Source: Pseudomonadota bacterium (lineage in GTDB: Bacteria; Pseudomonadota; Gammaproteobacteria; Burkholderiales; UBA11063). From it: DNA of 51,142 nucleotides. Shown one piece after another: positions 36,552 to 44,541 of this stretch. The number at the start of each line of letters is the position of its first letter. The first letter of the stretch is position 1. The notes under the pieces were generated by a model that saw nothing but the letters and a program-made list of their open reading frames with translations, was not told the DNA's origin and did not search any database. Where the stretch lies: assembly GCA_003962985.1 (NCBI GenBank), contig RXKA01000024.1:1-51142 (forward strand), read 5' to 3'. The position numbers were made by a program, and so were the translations under genes.

Positions 36552-37739
36552 CTACAGGTTTATTGGACCATTACAGTTTAATTGTAACAACATAAACCAT
36601 AAAAGCCCCATGGCTATATAGACAAGATAAAGTAAAGGTAATATCATTGTAGTGTGAATAGGAAGAATGGCTAATAACATTACTACTAACACTGCTGAAC
36701 TCATATTTATGAAGCTCATTAATGCCGAAGCATTACTTTTATCCTCTGAATTCTGCAAAGCTAATGCAGAACTATTACCAAAAATAAATGAAATCCCAAC
36801 ATAAATGACAAACATTGGTAGAAAAAGGCTTAATACATTACTGGGTAAAAGTAAACACCCAAAGAATAATAAAGAAACACCCATCGCACTAATTTTTAAT
36901 CCTAATTTTATTGATTTTTCTGGAGCATGAGTTTTGCTAAAGTAACTAGCAAATAGAGACCCAAATAACATACCAAGAACAGGGATGAAATTACATAATC
37001 CATAAAATTGAGGTGAAATGCCCATTATATTAATAGCAATAAAAGGCGCTATGGCTGCAAAAGTATAAACAATACAAGTTCCAGATCCAACTAGTAATCC
37101 ACCAAAGACTACTGAACTCTTTAATTGGTTTGAGTAGTTACGCATTAGCATTATAGGATTTAACGCATCTATTTTCTTTGCGGTAATAACCTCTGGTAAT
37201 GTTCTACTTAAAAATAGAATTATTACACCATAAGCCAACATGAAGTAAAATGTACTTACCCAACCATAAAGATTTACTAAGACCCCACCTATAAATACAC
37301 CGATACCAGGTGTAATGGCGAATGCAATTGTCAACAGGCTTATTATTCTTGCATTATCTTTATGGCTGCAAAGTTTACTCGAAACAGTAAATGACATTGT
37401 TAAACCACCACCTGCCCCAAAAGCCATAATCAGTCTAGATATTATTAATAATTCAAATGAGCGTATGTAAAATGAAACGACACAACCAATAGTACCAAAA
37501 ATTTCAATAACCGCACCAATAGTTATTGTATTTTTACTGCCATATCTATTTGCTAATGGGCCATAAAGCAATTGTCCAACAGTATATCCAATTAAATACC
37601 AAGTTACTGTCAGTTCGGCTCTGGTAATATCGATTTCAAAAAACTTAGCAATCAATGGTAGTCCAGGAGTAAACGTAACTGCACAGATTGAGCCAAATGA
37701 AATCAATAGCATTAGAATAAGTAAATGTTTTATTCTCAT
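36552..37739 (-). CDS. Bcr/CflA-type MFS drug efflux transporter, C-terminus rewritten by IS
   Basis: A 395-residue, 12-helix major facilitator of the Bcr/CflA type: FTPGLPLIAKFFEI in the first loop, GQLLYGPLANRYGSKNT as motif A, and FITPGIGV-like motif C (AITPGIGVFIGG). The last residues (about CNGPINL and the TAG stop) are encoded by the inverted repeat of the adjacent IS, so the natural C-terminus has been replaced, probably by a deletion. All membrane helices seem present, so it may still work. It lies 11 bp downstream of tetR and is likely controlled by it. Substrate unknown. Confidence 0.88.
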   Translation of the reverse strand: MRIKHLLILMLLISFGSICAVTFTPGLPLIAKFFEIDITRAELTVTWYLIGYTVGQLLYGPLANRYGSKNTITIGAVIEIFGTIGCVVSFYIRSFELLIISRLIMAFGAGGGLTMSFTVSSKLCSHKDNARIISLLTIAFAITPGIGVFIGGVLVNLYGWVSTFYFMLAYGVIILFLSRTLPEVITAKKIDALNPIMLMRNYSNQLKSSVVFGGLLVGSGTCIVYTFAAIAPFIAINIMGISPQFYGLCNFIPVLGMLFGSLFASYFSKTHAPEKSIKLGLKISAMGVSLLFFGCLLLPSNVLSLFLPMFVIYVGISFIFGNSSALALQNSEDKSNASALMSFINMSSAVLVVMLLAILPIHTTMILPLLYLVYIAMGLLWFMLLQLNCNGPINL

Positions 37740-37750
37740 AATTTAAATAA

Positions 37751-38350
37751 TTACCTTATGTTAGTATACTCAGTTAAAAATTGCTTGCAACAGATTTGAA
37801 GAATCATGTTTTTATAGTCATCTTTCTGTTCTGTGGTAAATGGTATAACATGTTGTAAAAATGGAGCATAAGTACTAAAAATAATAAATAGCATGATTTG
37901 TTTGGAATCAATATCAGATTTGATACATCCTTTTGCCTGAAAGTATTCAATGTGGGATAACCAATTATTTGGTGAACTTGGATCGTTACCAATAAGTATT
38001 GCTTCATCCTCTGTAAGCTGTTGCCATTGAATAAGTCTCACCAAATCAGGAAACTGTTCATAAAGTTCAAACCTATAATCTAAAATACTTTCAAAAAATA
38101 ACATAGCTGAAGTTAAATTATATTGCGGAGTATTTTTATATTCTGACAGAATCTCTTCTTTAACTTTAAGCCATAAAGTTTCTTTATTAATAAAATGATG
38201 GAATATTAGGTTATGATTTACTTGTGCAGTTTTTGCAATAAGTTTTATTGATGATCCAGTGAACCCATATTGGAGAAAATTTAATCTAGCTGCTGCTAAA
38301 ATTTTTGCTCTAGTAGAATCCGCAGATGGACGGCGTATTTGTTTTTCCAT
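37751..38350 (-). CDS. TetR family repressor
   Basis: A 199-residue regulator with an N-terminal TetR HTH (AKILAAARLNFLQYGFTGSS, then IAKTAQVNHNLIFHHF) and a divergent ligand-binding half. It precedes the efflux gene by 11 bp, and its own promoter contains two related operator-like sites, so it probably represses itself and the pump until a substrate binds. It is transposon cargo. Confidence 0.92.
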   Translation of the reverse strand: MEKQIRRPSADSTRAKILAAARLNFLQYGFTGSSIKLIAKTAQVNHNLIFHHFINKETLWLKVKEEILSEYKNTPQYNLTSAMLFFESILDYRFELYEQFPDLVRLIQWQQLTEDEAILIGNDPSSPNNWLSHIEYFQAKGCIKSDIDSKQIMLFIIFSTYAPFLQHVIPFTTEQKDDYKNMILQICCKQFLTEYTNIR

Positions 38351-38370
38351 ATTAAAAGCTCCAAATAATT

Positions 38371-38423
38371 GACTAATTAGTCTACTAATACATGATTATA
38401 ACAATAATTGACTGATTGCTCAA
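38371..38423 (-). promoter_or_regulatory. tetR-efflux promoter with two candidate TetR operators
   Basis: On the minus strand -35 TTGAGC (38423-38418), 17 bp, and -10 TATAAT (38400-38395) form a good promoter. GACTAATTAGTC (38371-38382) is a perfect 12-bp palindrome just downstream of the start point. A related sequence, GACTGATTGCTC (9 of 12), lies in the spacer. Autorepression is inferred. Confidence 0.7.
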
Positions 38424-38439
38424 TTAAATCTATCTACTT

Positions 38440-38473
38440 AGTAGTAAATAAAACCTGGGTTTTATTTACTACT
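38440..38473. repeat. Perfect 34-bp palindrome in the transposon
   Basis: AGTAGTAAATAAAACC and its exact reverse complement are separated by TG. It lies between the tetR promoter and the resolvase gene. It could be a hairpin insulating the divergent genes, or part of the resolvase binding region. Confidence 0.85.
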
Positions 38474-38500
38474 GTTTCACAAATTTAAAATCATGTTACA

Positions 38501-38576
38501 ACTATTAATTTATAGTAAAGATACTCAGTAAAGTATTCTATGTTAATATAATGTATGAATTTACGAGTTAATTAAC
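38501..38576. promoter_or_regulatory. Candidate res site/tnpR control region
   Basis: Three small dyads lie just upstream of the resolvase gene: ACTAT-6-ATAGT (38501-38516), ATACT-6-AGTAT (38521-38536) and GTTAATTAAC (38567-38576). Resolution sites of Tn3-family elements sit next to tnpR and consist of paired resolvase sites, so this is the likely place. TATAAT at 38547-38552 may be the tnpR -10. I cannot match a res consensus base by base. Confidence 0.45.
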
Positions 38577-38593
38577 TAAATAGGTGACAAAGT

Positions 38594-39151
38594 ATGTTTA
38601 TTGGTTATGCCAGAGTTTCTACTGATGACCAAAATATGGATTTACAGCGTGATGCTCTACATAAAGCGGAATGTGCTCAGATTTTTGAAGATCAAATCAG
38701 TGGGGCGAAATCTGATAGGCCTGGTTTGAAAGAAGCTATAAAATATGCACGCTCTGGTGATACTTTAGTTGTATGGAGGTTAGACAGGTTAAGTAGATCA
38801 CTAAAAGACCTTATCGAAATGGTAAATTTACTCGAATCGAAAAATATTGGACTGAAAAGCCTCCATGAAGTTATTGACACTTCATCCAACTCCGGCAAAC
38901 TAATTTTTCATATCTTTGGTGCATTGTCAGAATTTGAACGCAATTTGATTCGGGAAAGAACTCAAGCTGGACTTCAAGCGGCAAGAGCACGAGGTAGAAA
39001 AGGTGGCAGGCCTAAATCACTGAGTAGTGATAAACAGGCTTTGGCGATAAAGCTTTACAATGAAAAACAGCATACGGTAGATAAAATCTGCGAGATGATG
39101 GGAATATCAAAGCCAACACTATATAAATACATTGATTTGATGAAACCGTAA
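38594..39151 (+). CDS. tnpR: Serine resolvase/DNA invertase (TnpR)
   Basis: A 185-residue serine recombinase that resolves transposition cointegrates at res. The catalytic domain has YARVSTDDQNMDLQ with the nucleophile Ser, FEDQISGAKSDRPGL, VVWRLDRLSRS and the FHIFGALSEFERNLIRERT block. The C-terminal HTH (TVDKICEMMGISKPTLYKYI) is complete. Its last codons (from about Lys184) and the TAA lie inside the right terminal inverted repeat. It looks fully functional. Confidence 0.94.
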   Translation: MFIGYARVSTDDQNMDLQRDALHKAECAQIFEDQISGAKSDRPGLKEAIKYARSGDTLVVWRLDRLSRSLKDLIEMVNLLESKNIGLKSLHEVIDTSSNSGKLIFHIFGALSEFERNLIRERTQAGLQAARARGRKGGRPKSLSSDKQALAIKLYNEKQHTVDKICEMMGISKPTLYKYIDLMKP

Positions 39152-39179
39152 GTTTCTGTTTAAATGCTCCCGCTAGTCC
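39142..39179 (-). repeat. Right terminal inverted repeat of the Tn3-family element
   Basis: Reverse complement of the left end with 5 mismatches in 38; it ends in AGTCC followed by the target duplication ATACT at 39180-39184. Confidence 0.92.
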
Positions 39180-39212
39180 ATACTCACAGCTGACTTTAAT
39201 CAGAGGTTCACC

Positions 39213-40448
39213 ATGAAACAACTTGAATTATCTCGATATCAAGCACGTTTTTTTAACACTTGGAAAAATGCACCACATGACATCATTAATAATTTACAGT
39301 ATGTTTTTGAGCTACAAGGCAGATTAAATATTGCGCTATTAAAGCAAGCGTGTGGTTTTGTCCTATCAACTAATGATATTTTCCAAATTAAATTTGATCA
39401 CAGTGGTAAATCTGCTTGGCAACAGAATTATAATATCGATAAGGTATTTAATATAATTGACAAACCGTCAGATCATAATACTCAGATCAGCACAATTCTA
39501 TACTCACCATTAAATTTATGTGCTGATCCATTGTTACAATTTTATCTAATTGAACACAGTACTGAGAAAAATTGTTATTTTTTTATTATTAAGAGCCACC
39601 ATATCGTTATTGATGGTGGTTGTGCTAAAAGAATTTGCAAATTGATTAGTGATACCTACAATTCATTACTAACTAATAGTACATTACCAGCGATATTCTG
39701 CCATTATACTGATTATCTTAAATACGAACATCAACTCATGAGTGAAACGACCACGCAACAATTACATTCGTTTTGGTATAAGCTATTAGAAGACATTCCT
39801 CTATTTACTAAAATTCCTGCTAAAACTCAACCACTACGTAAGTTACATCCAGTTGAACAAATATTTTTCACCATTAATGGTGATACCGTAACTCGATTAA
39901 ATCAATTTGCAACCCAAAACACTAGTACTACTTTTATTGTAATCGCGGCATTGTACGGTCAGCTATTAGCGGATTATTCACAGCAAACCAAATTTGCCAT
40001 TACCTATCCGATTAACTTGCGGGGAAAAAATTGCATAACTACAGCTGGCTGTTTTATTAACAATATTTTTCTTGAGTTTGATTTTAGTCGTAATCCTTCT
40101 CTAACTGACTTAGTTAATGAATTAAATCAGCAGCGACAAAATAGTATCAGATACCGCACACACCTGTTTATGGATATCATTGATTCGCTTCAACGGACAA
40201 CTGATGATTTTATAAATATAGGTTTGGTACAAGGTAATATTAATATTGAACCACTGGAATTATCGACAGTGACATCAAATCCATGGCCAACATTTACTAA
40301 AAGCCTGCCATATCAAATGCGCTTAGTATACGACACGTCAATTAAAAACTCGATTACGTTCAGATTGGATTATGCAATTGATGAAATTGCTCAAAGCTTT
40401 GCCCAAGAGTTTATGAGCAGATTAGCAGAAAACTTAACTAAACTATAA
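39213..40448 (+). CDS. Free-standing NRPS-type condensation domain protein
   Basis: A 411-residue protein made of a single condensation domain. The active-site motif HHxxxDG reads SHHIVIDGG (His129, His130, Asp134, Gly135). The usual N-terminal LSRYQARFF block and the C-terminal half (FAITYPINLRG, GCFINNIFLEF) are recognisable. Such domains join two acyl or aminoacyl groups held on carrier proteins, or an acyl group and a free amine. No adenylation or carrier domain is nearby. AGAGG lies 7 bp before the start. Removing the transposon would place it 39 bp after the decarboxylase gene, so the two were probably one operon. Confidence 0.87.
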   Translation: MKQLELSRYQARFFNTWKNAPHDIINNLQYVFELQGRLNIALLKQACGFVLSTNDIFQIKFDHSGKSAWQQNYNIDKVFNIIDKPSDHNTQISTILYSPLNLCADPLLQFYLIEHSTEKNCYFFIIKSHHIVIDGGCAKRICKLISDTYNSLLTNSTLPAIFCHYTDYLKYEHQLMSETTTQQLHSFWYKLLEDIPLFTKIPAKTQPLRKLHPVEQIFFTINGDTVTRLNQFATQNTSTTFIVIAALYGQLLADYSQQTKFAITYPINLRGKNCITTAGCFINNIFLEFDFSRNPSLTDLVNELNQQRQNSIRYRTHLFMDIIDSLQRTTDDFINIGLVQGNINIEPLELSTVTSNPWPTFTKSLPYQMRLVYDTSIKNSITFRLDYAIDEIAQSFAQEFMSRLAENLTKL

Positions 40449-40582
40449 GTGTTATATACGTAGTCTATAGTTGACCAACTCAATCCCAATTATATTTAAT
40501 GATGGAATGTAGATATTCACTTTAGGCATAGAATCATTTAAAGGTAAGGATTCGTGATTGGCTATAATGGATAAGACATTAA

Positions 40583-40616
40583 AAAACCCAGTAATTTCAA
40601 TGAATCACTGGGTTTT
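40583..40616 (-). terminator. Rho-independent terminator after tRNA-Leu
   Basis: AAAACCCAGT and ACTGGGTTTT pair in a stem extended by further complementary bases. On the minus strand it ends in TTTTTT, about 16 bp past the tRNA. Confidence 0.85.
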
Positions 40617-40631
40617 GTATTCTTTTATCTA

Positions 40632-40718
40632 TGGTGCCGGGAGAGGGACTTGAACCCTCACGCCATTGCTGGCACCGGATTTTGAGTCCGGCGCGTCTAC
40701 CAATTCCACCATCCCGGC
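40632..40718 (-). tRNA. tRNA-Leu (anticodon CAA)
   Basis: A class II tRNA of 87 nt with the acceptor GCCGGGA/TCCCGGC, a D-loop with TTGGTAGACGC, the anticodon loop CTCAAAA (anticodon CAA, reads UUG), a long variable arm, the T-loop GTTCAAGTC, and an encoded CCA end. Confidence 0.95.
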
Positions 40719-40735
40719 TTTGAGATGAGATAGTG

Positions 40736-40764
40736 ATTATATCCTATCTCAAATATAGTGTCAA
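40736..40764 (-). promoter_or_regulatory. Consensus promoter of tRNA-Leu
   Basis: On the minus strand TTGACA (40764-40759), 17 bp, and TATAAT (40741-40736) match consensus exactly, 18 bp upstream of the tRNA. An 8-bp dyad (TGAGATAG, 10 bp, CTATCTCA, 40726-40751) is centred on the -10. Confidence 0.85.
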
Positions 40765-40767
40765 GAC

Positions 40768-41859
40768 TTAAATCAAGAAATTTGAATGCCCTACCCAATA
40801 TATATAATAGGATAGATATAGCACAACACTCGTAGCAAGAACCAAAATTTTTGTTGTCCACGATTTTTCTGCTAGCACAACTAAAGCAAAATAGAAAGTA
40901 AATAATGTACCTGAAAAACGTCCTTCAGACATCATCGTACCAGTCAAGAAACCAGGCATAATACATGCTAAGTTAAATAGCGCTTCTTCATAAAATTTCT
41001 TAAAATACATATAAATTGACATTGCTACCGAAATCGCAAACATTACCGAATTATGGTAATCTGTAACCATGGCATATAATTGAGAACCTAAATTAGCAAA
41101 ATCCCAACCTTTGCGCCCCCAACCCTTTTGAATGTGTTGAAAGGCTAAGAAGTCACCCGCTTTGTATTGCAAAAATATCATATATGCAATCAAACCTGAT
41201 GCTGCCACTAATAATAAAATAACCAATTTAAAGCGGGATTTATTATGACGAATGAAATTTACAAACAATGGAACGGTAAACATAATTCCAACTGGACGTG
41301 TTGCTGATAATAATCCACCAAAGATACTAGCAATTAAACTATTATTTGTTCGTAGATAATAAAATCCAATAATAGATAACATAATAAATAATCCCTCAGT
41401 GTACAATGATGAAAAATAAACACTAAACGGAGAAAATATTAATAGCGCAACACCAAAACGGCTATTTACATCATCAAAATTAAGACGTAATAATTTATAG
41501 AAATAAATTGCAGCAACAAAAATAAAAATTTGATTAAGAATAATCCCTGTTAATACTGTCTTAAACGGTGAGATTTTCATGACTAATGCCACTAAGCTTG
41601 GATACAATGGGAAAAATGCCCAATTGGCTAATCCCTTCCAAATCTTAGGAGATGTACGAATGGCACTATCATAACCACCGTTTATGATCGTTAAATACCA
41701 TTTACAGTCCCATTTACACATTGTTGAAGCAAAAACACCCTTGCCATTAAGTAGCAAAATATTTGCCACATTGAATTGGTAGTACATAATCACGCGGCTA
41801 ATTATAAATAATAGCAAAATGAATAAAACCCAATTCGATTTTAAATACTTGTCAACCAT
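40768..41859 (-). CDS. PIG-V/Gpi18-like membrane mannosyltransferase
   Basis: A polytopic membrane protein of about 363 residues of the family that includes eukaryotic GPI mannosyltransferase 2 and bacterial COG5542 proteins. Diagnostic blocks are KWDCKWYLTIINGGYD (the WDxxWY motif), WAFFPLYPSLVAL, SPFSVYFSSLYTEGLF and GGLLSATRPVGIM. It probably transfers a sugar from a polyprenyl-phosphate donor outside the cytoplasmic membrane. I start at ATG 41859, since a perfect GGAGG lies 5 bp before it. The acceptor is unknown. It may be functionally related to the GT22-like gene at 5723. Confidence 0.85.
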   Translation of the reverse strand: MVDKYLKSNWVLFILLLFIISRVIMYYQFNVANILLLNGKGVFASTMCKWDCKWYLTIINGGYDSAIRTSPKIWKGLANWAFFPLYPSLVALVMKISPFKTVLTGIILNQIFIFVAAIYFYKLLRLNFDDVNSRFGVALLIFSPFSVYFSSLYTEGLFIMLSIIGFYYLRTNNSLIASIFGGLLSATRPVGIMFTVPLFVNFIRHNKSRFKLVILLLVAASGLIAYMIFLQYKAGDFLAFQHIQKGWGRKGWDFANLGSQLYAMVTDYHNSVMFAISVAMSIYMYFKKFYEEALFNLACIMPGFLTGTMMSEGRFSGTLFTFYFALVVLAEKSWTTKILVLATSVVLYLSYYIYWVGHSNFLI

Positions 41860-42000
41860 TATACCTCCAAAGCTCATGGTATTCCAATTTGATTATTGTT
41901 ATATAGCTAATATCCAATATATCCAGCAACTAATTGAAGCTAACCATATAAATAAAATCAGGTTATTGCAGCAATCGGTACTCAATATAGTTATAATAAT

Positions 42001-42030
42001 AAAAAGCTAACCAAAAATGGTTAGCTTTTT
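42001..42030 (-). terminator. Rho-independent terminator after rplQ
   Basis: AAAAAGCTAACC and GGTTAGCTTTTT form a 12-bp stem around a 6-nt loop, 16 bp past the rplQ stop. It closes the ribosomal protein operon and can also stop transcription from the other side. Confidence 0.88.
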
Positions 42031-42045
42031 TATGGCGAATAAAAT

Positions 42046-42432
42046 TTATTCTGCCTCAACTGCCTCAGTTGTTTCTGGACGGTCAACTAGTTCCATAAAT
42101 GCACGAGGTGCATTGTCACCAGGACGGAATCCATACTTCAATACGCGAGTATATCCACCATTACGCGCAGCGTAACGAGGACCTAATACGTCAAACAATT
42201 TAACCACAATTTCACGATCGCGAGTACGGTCAAATGCTAAACGACGATTAGCTAATGTTGGTGTTTTAGCCAAAGTAATTAGTGGCTCAACTACCTTGCG
42301 CAATTCTTTAGCTTTTGGCAGAGTAGTAACAATTGCTTCGTGTTTCAACAACGCAACTGCCATGTTTTTAAACATAGCTTTACGGTGTGCTGAAGTACGA
42401 TTTAATTTACGATGTGCACAACGATGTCTCAT
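42046..42432 (-). CDS. rplQ: 50S ribosomal protein L17
   Basis: 128 residues beginning [20 protein letters not shown], the L17 signature. It is the last gene of the alpha operon, 20 bp after rpoA, with an acidic tail typical of betaproteobacterial L17. Confidence 0.97.
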   Translation of the reverse strand: MRHRCAHRKLNRTSAHRKAMFKNMAVALLKHEAIVTTLPKAKELRKVVEPLITLAKTPTLANRRLAFDRTRDREIVVKLFDVLGPRYAARNGGYTRVLKYGFRPGDNAPRAFMELVDRPETTEAVEAE

Positions 42433-42451
42433 GCTCTACATCCCTCTAAAA

Positions 42452-43465
42452 TTATTTCTTCTTTTTAATTGATGATGGTGGCCAGTTATCAATCGCCATA
42501 CCTAAGCGTAATCCACGAACTTCCAATAACTCTTTTATTTCAGTCAAAGATTTTTTACCTAAGTTAGGTGTTTTTAATAACTCATTTTCAGATTTCTGAA
42601 CCAAATCACCAATATAGTTAATATCTAAATGTTTTAAACAATTAGCACTACGTACAGTCAACTCTAAGTTGTCAACCAATTCCAAGAACACAGGATCAAC
42701 TTCAGGCTCTTCTTTAACCTTAGTTAATTTACTATTTACCGTTTCAATGGTTGGCATATGCTCCAAACCAGCAAAAACTAGCATTTGTTCAATCAGAATT
42801 TTAGATGCCGAACGAACTGCATCCTCAGGCGAAACCACGCCATTAGTTTCCACCTCAAGAACTAATTTATCTAAATCAGTCTTTTGCTCTACACGTGCAT
42901 TTTCTACATTAAATGCAACACGTAAAACTGGTGAAAAAGTAGCATCAAGAACAATCCAACCAGGACTGATTGATTCTACGTTTTGGCGACGAGTTACTGC
43001 AGTTTCATAACCGCGACCTGTTTCAATCTTGATTTCCATGTCTACTGCACCATTTTTAGCGATAGTACAGATTTCATGGTCTGGATTCAAAAGCTCAACA
43101 TCATGCGAAAGAGAAATATCACTTCCCTTAACCACACCTGGTGTATCTTTTGCCAGCTTAACAATTACGCTGTCTTTATTATGAAGTTTGAATACTAAAC
43201 CTTTTAGATTTAGTAATACATCAACCACATCTTCCATCACACCGTCTATTACGCCATACTCATGAGTGATACCAGCGATTTTAACTTCCGTTACCGCAGT
43301 ACCAACCATTGATGACAATAAAATACGACGTAATGAATTCCCAAGAGTGTGACCAAAGCCACGCTCAAAGGGTTCCATAACAATTTTACAATTATTATTA
43401 TCGGCAGCCAAAGGAGTAATTGTTATTGATTTAGGTTTCAATAATTGTTTGCTAGAAACTTGCAT
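42452..43465 (-). CDS. rpoA: RNA polymerase alpha subunit
   Basis: 337 residues. The N-terminal assembly domain ([21 protein letters not shown]) dimerises and seeds the core enzyme. The C-terminal domain (about residues 250-330, [30 protein letters not shown]) contacts UP elements and activators. The C-terminal DNA-binding residues of the NLGKKS loop are intact. Confidence 0.98.
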   Translation of the reverse strand: MQVSSKQLLKPKSITITPLAADNNNCKIVMEPFERGFGHTLGNSLRRILLSSMVGTAVTEVKIAGITHEYGVIDGVMEDVVDVLLNLKGLVFKLHNKDSVIVKLAKDTPGVVKGSDISLSHDVELLNPDHEICTIAKNGAVDMEIKIETGRGYETAVTRRQNVESISPGWIVLDATFSPVLRVAFNVENARVEQKTDLDKLVLEVETNGVVSPEDAVRSASKILIEQMLVFAGLEHMPTIETVNSKLTKVKEEPEVDPVFLELVDNLELTVRSANCLKHLDINYIGDLVQKSENELLKTPNLGKKSLTEIKELLEVRGLRLGMAIDNWPPSSIKKKK

Positions 43466-43492
43466 ATCTATTCCTCTTTAGCTTTCTAGTGA

Positions 43493-44113
43493 TTATTTTG
43501 AGTAAAACTCAACCACTAACTGTTCATTAATATCACTAGATAAATCAGCTCTTTCTGGAGCAGCTTTGTAGGTGCCTTCTAATTTTTTAGCATCTACTTC
43601 AACCCATCCAGGGAATCCAGTTTGTTCTGCTAGCGAAACAGCTTCTTGAATACGCACTTGTTTTTTAGCTTTTTCATTAACTGCTACAATATCTCCAGCT
43701 TTCACTAAGAAAGAAGGAATATTAACTGGTTTGCCATTTACTGTAATCGCTTTATGCGATACCAATTGGCGAGCTTCGGCACGAGTTGAACCAAAACCCA
43801 TACGGAATACTACGTTATCTAAACGAGCTTCCAAAATTTTTAACAAGTTCTCACCAGTAGAACCTTTACGGCGTTCTGCTTCTGCAAAGTATTTGCGGAA
43901 TTGACGCTCTAGTACGCCATATAAACGGCGAATTTTTTGTTTCTCACGTAACTGCACGCCATAGTCAGATAATTTACCAGATTTTGCACCATGCTGACCA
44001 GGAGCTGAACTTAATTTGCATTTTGCTTCGGCACTTTTACGGCCGCTAACTAACGATAGATCTAAACCTTCACGACGCATTAATTTGCATCTAGGTCCTG
44101 TATATCTTGCCAT
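43493..44113 (-). CDS. rpsD: 30S ribosomal protein S4
   Basis: 206 residues with the start [16 protein letters not shown], the [16 protein letters not shown] block and the S4 RNA-binding domain ([14 protein letters not shown]). It is the primary 16S-binding protein and, in E. coli, the translational repressor of the alpha operon. It lacks an N-terminal zinc-binding Cys set. Confidence 0.97.
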   Translation of the reverse strand: MARYTGPRCKLMRREGLDLSLVSGRKSAEAKCKLSSAPGQHGAKSGKLSDYGVQLREKQKIRRLYGVLERQFRKYFAEAERRKGSTGENLLKILEARLDNVVFRMGFGSTRAEARQLVSHKAITVNGKPVNIPSFLVKAGDIVAVNEKAKKQVRIQEAVSLAEQTGFPGWVEVDAKKLEGTYKAAPERADLSSDINEQLVVEFYSK

Positions 44114-44132
44114 GTGAATCTACTCCTTAATA

Positions 44133-44525
44133 CTATACACGACGTCTTTTCGGTGGACGACATCCATTATGTGGAAGAGGTGTTACATCACTAATTGACG
44201 TAATCTTAATACCCAAAGCATTCAATGCACGGATTGAAGATTCACGACCCGGACCTGGGCCTTGTACTTGAACATCCAATGATTTGATACCATATTCTTG
44301 GGCAACTTTACCAGCTTTTTCAGCCGCTACTTGCGCAGCGAAAGGAGTACTCTTACGTGAACCTTTAAATCCAGCACCGCCAGAAGTAGCCCAAGATAAC
44401 GCATTGCCTTGACGATCTGTGATGGTAATAATGGTATTATTAAAAGAAGCGTGAACGTGTGCAACACCCTCAGTAACTACTTTCTTAATTTTTTTACGAG
44501 CTCTCACTGTGTTTGCTTTACTCAT
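44133..44525 (-). CDS. rpsK: 30S ribosomal protein S11
   Basis: 130 residues with [32 protein letters not shown] and the C-terminal [18 protein letters not shown], all hallmarks of S11. It lies between rpsM and rpsD as usual. Confidence 0.97.
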   Translation of the reverse strand: MSKANTVRARKKIKKVVTEGVAHVHASFNNTIITITDRQGNALSWATSGGAGFKGSRKSTPFAAQVAAEKAGKVAQEYGIKSLDVQVQGPGPGRESSIRALNALGIKITSISDVTPLPHNGCRPPKRRRV

Positions 44526-44541
44526 TTAAAATTCCTTTTAT

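Larger units (their letters stand above)
35314..36575 (-). mobile_element. IS3-family insertion sequence, 1262 bp
   Basis: Both ends start TGTAATGGTC and continue as imperfect inverted repeats over about 36 bp, with CCTGTAGA conserved inside. It encodes orfA (36191-36496) and orfB (35343-36191) joined by an A6G -1 frameshift signal. The flanking trinucleotides differ (TGG left, GTT right), so no target duplication remains. The left flank is tnpA and the right flank is the end of an efflux gene, which points to a deletion next to the IS. Confidence 0.9.
34397..39179. mobile_element. Tn3-family transposon, about 4.8 kb, tnpA truncated
   Basis: A 4783-bp element bounded by 38-bp terminal inverted repeats (GGACCAGCGGGAGCATTT and GGACTAGCGGGAGCATTT outer ends). 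It is flanked by a perfect 5-bp target duplication, ATACT at 34392-34396 and 39180-39184, the size typical of Tn3-family elements. Contents: C-terminal fragment of the Tn3-type transposase, an IS3-family element, an efflux gene with its tetR, a regulatory/res region and a serine resolvase. It inserted between the decarboxylase and condensation-domain genes. With tnpA broken it cannot move by itself, but it keeps both ends. Confidence 0.93.

Noticed and set aside
35314..36578. Target site duplication for the IS3 element
   Set aside because: Flanking bases TGG and GTT do not match at 3 or 4 bp, so no duplication is claimed.
41819..42010. Small + strand frame upstream of the Gpi18-like gene
   Set aside because: It overlaps that gene's start and the rplQ terminator, and lacks a ribosome binding site or recognisable sequence.
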